DNA from: CAYJPK01 sp964372035
GTDB lineage: Bacteria > Desulfobacterota > Desulfovibrionia > Desulfovibrionales > Desulfovibrionaceae
Length of the DNA: 8,797 nucleotides
Direction of reading: 5' to 3'
Assembly (NCBI GenBank): GCA_964372035.1
Contig: CAYJPK010000083.1
Location: forward strand, 1 to 8,797
Every line of letters starts with the position of its first letter. Within the stretch, counting starts at the first letter, position 1. The translations under genes and the position numbers were made by a program. The notes under the pieces are model-generated. The model had not been told where the DNA came from and did no database searches. It worked only from the letters and a program-made list of their open reading frames with translations. This document shows positions 6,529-8,797 of the stretch, in pieces.

Positions 6529-6560
6529 GTGGACATATATAAAAACAAAAGAGCGTATTT

Positions 6561-7523
6561 ATGATTAATAACTGGAAGTATAAAGACTTACTTGATGTTG
6601 ATAATTTAACGTCACAAGAGATTATGCATCTAATGGCAACGGCAACGAGTTTTGCCGAAATTAACACACGTTCTGTAAAAAAAGTTCCAACCTTAAAGGG
6701 TAAGAGCATTATTTTATTTTTTGCAGAACCTAGCACACGCACAAAAACATCTTTTGACATTGCAGGTAAACGCATGTCGGCTGATACTTTTGGACTTGCA
6801 ACTAGTGGTTCAAGTATTGTTAAAGGTGAAAGCTTAAAAGATACAGCGTTGACGCTTGAAGCTATGAACCCTGATGCTATTGTTATTCGCCATGGTAGCA
6901 GTGGTGCAGCGCAGTTTGTGGCAGAGCGAGTTGAGTGTTCTGTTATTAATGGTGGTGATGGTTTTCATGCTCACCCAACTCAAGCACTTTTAGATTGCTA
7001 TTCTATCTCAAAGGCTTGGAATAATGAATTCGCTGGCAAAACTCTTCTTATTTTAGGTGACATTGCACATAGTCGTGTTGCACGCTCAAATATTTTATTG
7101 TTTAATACGCTTGGCGTTAGGGTTAGGGTTTGTGCTCCAAAAACGCTTTTACCAGCGGCTATTAATAATTGGCCTGTTGAGGTTTATACTGATTTAAACA
7201 AGGCAGCTGAAGGAGTTGATGCAATTATGACTCTTCGCATGCAACTTGAACGCCAGCAAGCAGGACTATTACCCGATTTAAATGAATATTCACGCTTATA
7301 TTGCTTAAGTGACAAACACCTTGCAAGTGCCGCAAAAGATGTAAAACTTATGCACCCTGGTCCTGTTAATCGTGGGCTAGAAATTTCTTCAAATTTAGTT
7401 GATGATAATCGCTCATTAGTTTTAGACCAAGTAAACGCTGGCGTTGCTGTGCGCATGGCAGTATTTTATTTGCTAATTAATAGAAAAGCTCCTAACACCC
7501 TTATACAAAAAGAGGATATATGA
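6561..7523 (+). CDS. pyrB: Aspartate carbamoyltransferase catalytic subunit
   Basis: PyrB condenses carbamoyl phosphate and aspartate to N-carbamoyl-L-aspartate, the first committed step of UMP synthesis. The 320-residue protein is full length. The carbamoyl-phosphate motif is EPSTRTKTSF (56-65), with Lys63 where many homologues have Arg. The 80s-loop lysine is Lys88 in VKGESLKDT. Other family active-site positions are Arg110-His111, His138 and Gln141 in HAHPTQALLD, Arg172 in GDIAHSRVARSN, Arg226 in MTLRMQLERQ, and HPGPVNRG (265-272). No pyrI regulatory-chain gene is adjacent. The ATG has a modest AAAAGAG (6547-6553) seven bases upstream. It overlaps pyrC by four bases (ATGA), so the two are co-transcribed and probably translationally coupled. 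Control may involve the upstream terminator. Confidence 0.97.
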   Translation: MINNWKYKDLLDVDNLTSQEIMHLMATATSFAEINTRSVKKVPTLKGKSIILFFAEPSTRTKTSFDIAGKRMSADTFGLATSGSSIVKGESLKDTALTLEAMNPDAIVIRHGSSGAAQFVAERVECSVINGGDGFHAHPTQALLDCYSISKAWNNEFAGKTLLILGDIAHSRVARSNILLFNTLGVRVRVCAPKTLLPAAINNWPVEVYTDLNKAAEGVDAIMTLRMQLERQQAGLLPDLNEYSRLYCLSDKHLASAAKDVKLMHPGPVNRGLEISSNLVDDNRSLVLDQVNAGVAVRMAVFYLLINRKAPNTLIQKEDI

Positions 7524-8797
7524 ACAGTTTTATTTTAACTAATGCTAAATATAAGGGACAAATGGTTGATGTCTTGGTTGAGAATGGCAAAATCAAAAAA
7601 CTTGATACTGCTGGCAATATCGACACCAAAGACCATGAAACACATGATGCTAAGGGTTTAAAATTATTCCCTAGTTTCATTGATGTTCATGTGCATTTGC
7701 GTGAACCCGGCTTTGAGTGGAAAGAAGATATAGCATCAGGTCTTAAGGCTGCTGTACATGGTGGTTTTTCTGGTGTTATGTGTATGCCAAATACTAATCC
7801 AATTAATGATGACCCTGCTGTTACCCTTGAAATTCTTAAAAAAGCAAAAGCTGCTTACCCTCAATTTGCTGAGGGTCAAGGTCCAAAAGTTTACCCTATT
7901 GGTGCCGTAACTATGGGACTTAAGGGCGAGCTTTTAAGCCCTATGGGTGACTTGAAAGAAGCTGGCTGCGTCGCCTTTTCTGATGATGGAATGTATGTTT
8001 CAAATTCTGAAATATTCCGTCGTGCTATGGAGTATGCCGGTAATTTCGACAGCTTTATTATTGACCATAGCCAAGATCCAACTCTTGGCAAAGGCTACCA
8101 CATGAACGAGGGCTTAACTTCTAGCTTACTCGGGCTTCGTGGACAGCCTGATATTGGTGAAACTATCCATGTTTCTCGTGCAGTTTTACTTGCTGAATAC
8201 CTAGATTTACCTGTTCACATTGCTCACGTATCTTCAAAGCGTAGCGTTGATATGATTGCATATGCAAAATCACGAGGTGTTAAAGTTACTGCTGAAACTT
8301 GCCCACATTATCTCTTATTAGATGATAGCGCTGTTAATGGATATGATACTAATACAAAAGTAAACCCACCACTTAGAACAAAAAATGACGCTTTTGCACT
8401 TCAAGAAGCTATCAAGAGTGGACTTATTGATATGCTCGCAACGGACCATGCACCGCATGCTTTACATGAAAAAGAACACCCTTATGATTTAGCACCTAGT
8501 GGCTTTAGTGGCTTGGACGTTGCGGTTGCGACATCATGGTTGCTTGTGCAAAGTGGTGTAATTGATGAAGAGGATTTTATCCGCTTATGGAGTGAAGCAC
8601 CTGCAAAAGTTTTTGGTGTTGAATATAATGACTTTAACGAGGGTGCACCAGCGAACTTCTTCTTGTTTGACGAAGACTTCGCTTGGACTGTTTGCAAAGA
8701 AAATTTTCATTCTAAATCTTGCAATACTCCATGGCTTAATAATACCTTACATGGAAAAGTTATATCCCACTGGATTGATGGAGTTAAATTATTTTAG
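7520..8797 (+). CDS. pyrC: Dihydroorotase, class I, zinc-dependent
   Basis: PyrC cyclises N-carbamoyl-L-aspartate to dihydroorotate, the step after PyrB. The 425-residue amidohydrolase shows the zinc motif DVHVHLREPG (55-64; His57 and His59) and the substrate segment MPNTNP (89-94). The acidic FSDDG loop (153-157) probably supplies the bridging Asp of class I enzymes. His183 in IDHSQD, His236 in HIAHVSS and Asp309 in ATDHAPH follow. All expected metal and catalytic positions are present, so this is an active enzyme and not the inactive pyrC-like scaffold found beside some pyrB genes. The C-terminus has the usual TPW...LHGKV...DGV pattern. The ATG overlaps the pyrB stop (ATGA), with AGAGG (7511-7515) four bases upstream. 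The TAG stop is the final codon of the window, so anything downstream is unseen. Confidence 0.97.
   Translation: MNSFILTNAKYKGQMVDVLVENGKIKKLDTAGNIDTKDHETHDAKGLKLFPSFIDVHVHLREPGFEWKEDIASGLKAAVHGGFSGVMCMPNTNPINDDPAVTLEILKKAKAAYPQFAEGQGPKVYPIGAVTMGLKGELLSPMGDLKEAGCVAFSDDGMYVSNSEIFRRAMEYAGNFDSFIIDHSQDPTLGKGYHMNEGLTSSLLGLRGQPDIGETIHVSRAVLLAEYLDLPVHIAHVSSKRSVDMIAYAKSRGVKVTAETCPHYLLLDDSAVNGYDTNTKVNPPLRTKNDAFALQEAIKSGLIDMLATDHAPHALHEKEHPYDLAPSGFSGLDVAVATSWLLVQSGVIDEEDFIRLWSEAPAKVFGVEYNDFNEGAPANFFLFDEDFAWTVCKENFHSKSCNTPWLNNTLHGKVISHWIDGVKLF

Noticed and set aside
6536..6541. TATATA as the -10 of a dedicated pyrB promoter downstream of the terminator
   Set aside because: At 15 to 18 bases upstream there is no -35-like hexamer and no TG extension, and the needed region is inside the terminator stem.
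7184..7456. 90-codon minus-strand frame inside pyrB
   Set aside because: It lies opposite the conserved HPGPVNRG and MTLRMQLERQ coding regions, with no start signals and serine-rich shadow composition.

Overview
This 8.8-kb window is AT-rich bacterial chromosome. It carries a complete DsrC that keeps both conserved C-terminal cysteines, the sulfur carrier of dissimilatory sulfite reduction. With CobQ, a large methyl-accepting chemotaxis protein, an AsmA-like envelope protein and a pyrB-pyrC pair, this points to a low-GC, motile, Gram-negative sulfate or sulfite reducer, most likely of the Desulfovibrionaceae. The genus cannot be fixed from this sequence alone. No transposase, integrase, phage gene or CRISPR array was seen, and the region reads as ordinary core chromosome.

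Layout from left to right. Positions 1-174 are non-coding and end in a near-consensus promoter for tRNA-Thr(GGT) at 175-250. Two terminators follow (277-303 and 318-357); the second also ends the leftward chemoreceptor gene (382-2439). A strong leftward terminator (2534-2578) separates that gene from the AsmA-family gene (2601-4253, leftward). A divergent spacer (4254-4437) leads to rightward cobQ (4438-5916), dsrC (6074-6391) and the overlapping pair pyrB-pyrC (6561-7523, 7520-8797). The window stops exactly at the pyrC stop codon.

The genes are mostly separate transcription units rather than one pathway. DsrC works in sulfite respiration. CobQ amidates the corrin ring for cobalamin. PyrB and PyrC carry out consecutive steps of de novo UMP synthesis and are translationally coupled through an ATGA overlap.

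The most interesting stretch is the dsrC-pyrB junction. A promoter-like sequence with a perfect TATAAT sits in the last dsrC codons. It is followed by a 24-codon ORF with a Shine-Dalgarno sequence and tandem stops, a U-rich tract with a small hairpin, and an intrinsic terminator, then pyrB. No convincing promoter lies between the terminator and pyrB. This resembles, by arrangement only, the transcription-attenuation leaders of enterobacterial pyrBI. The simpler reading is that the terminator just ends dsrC.
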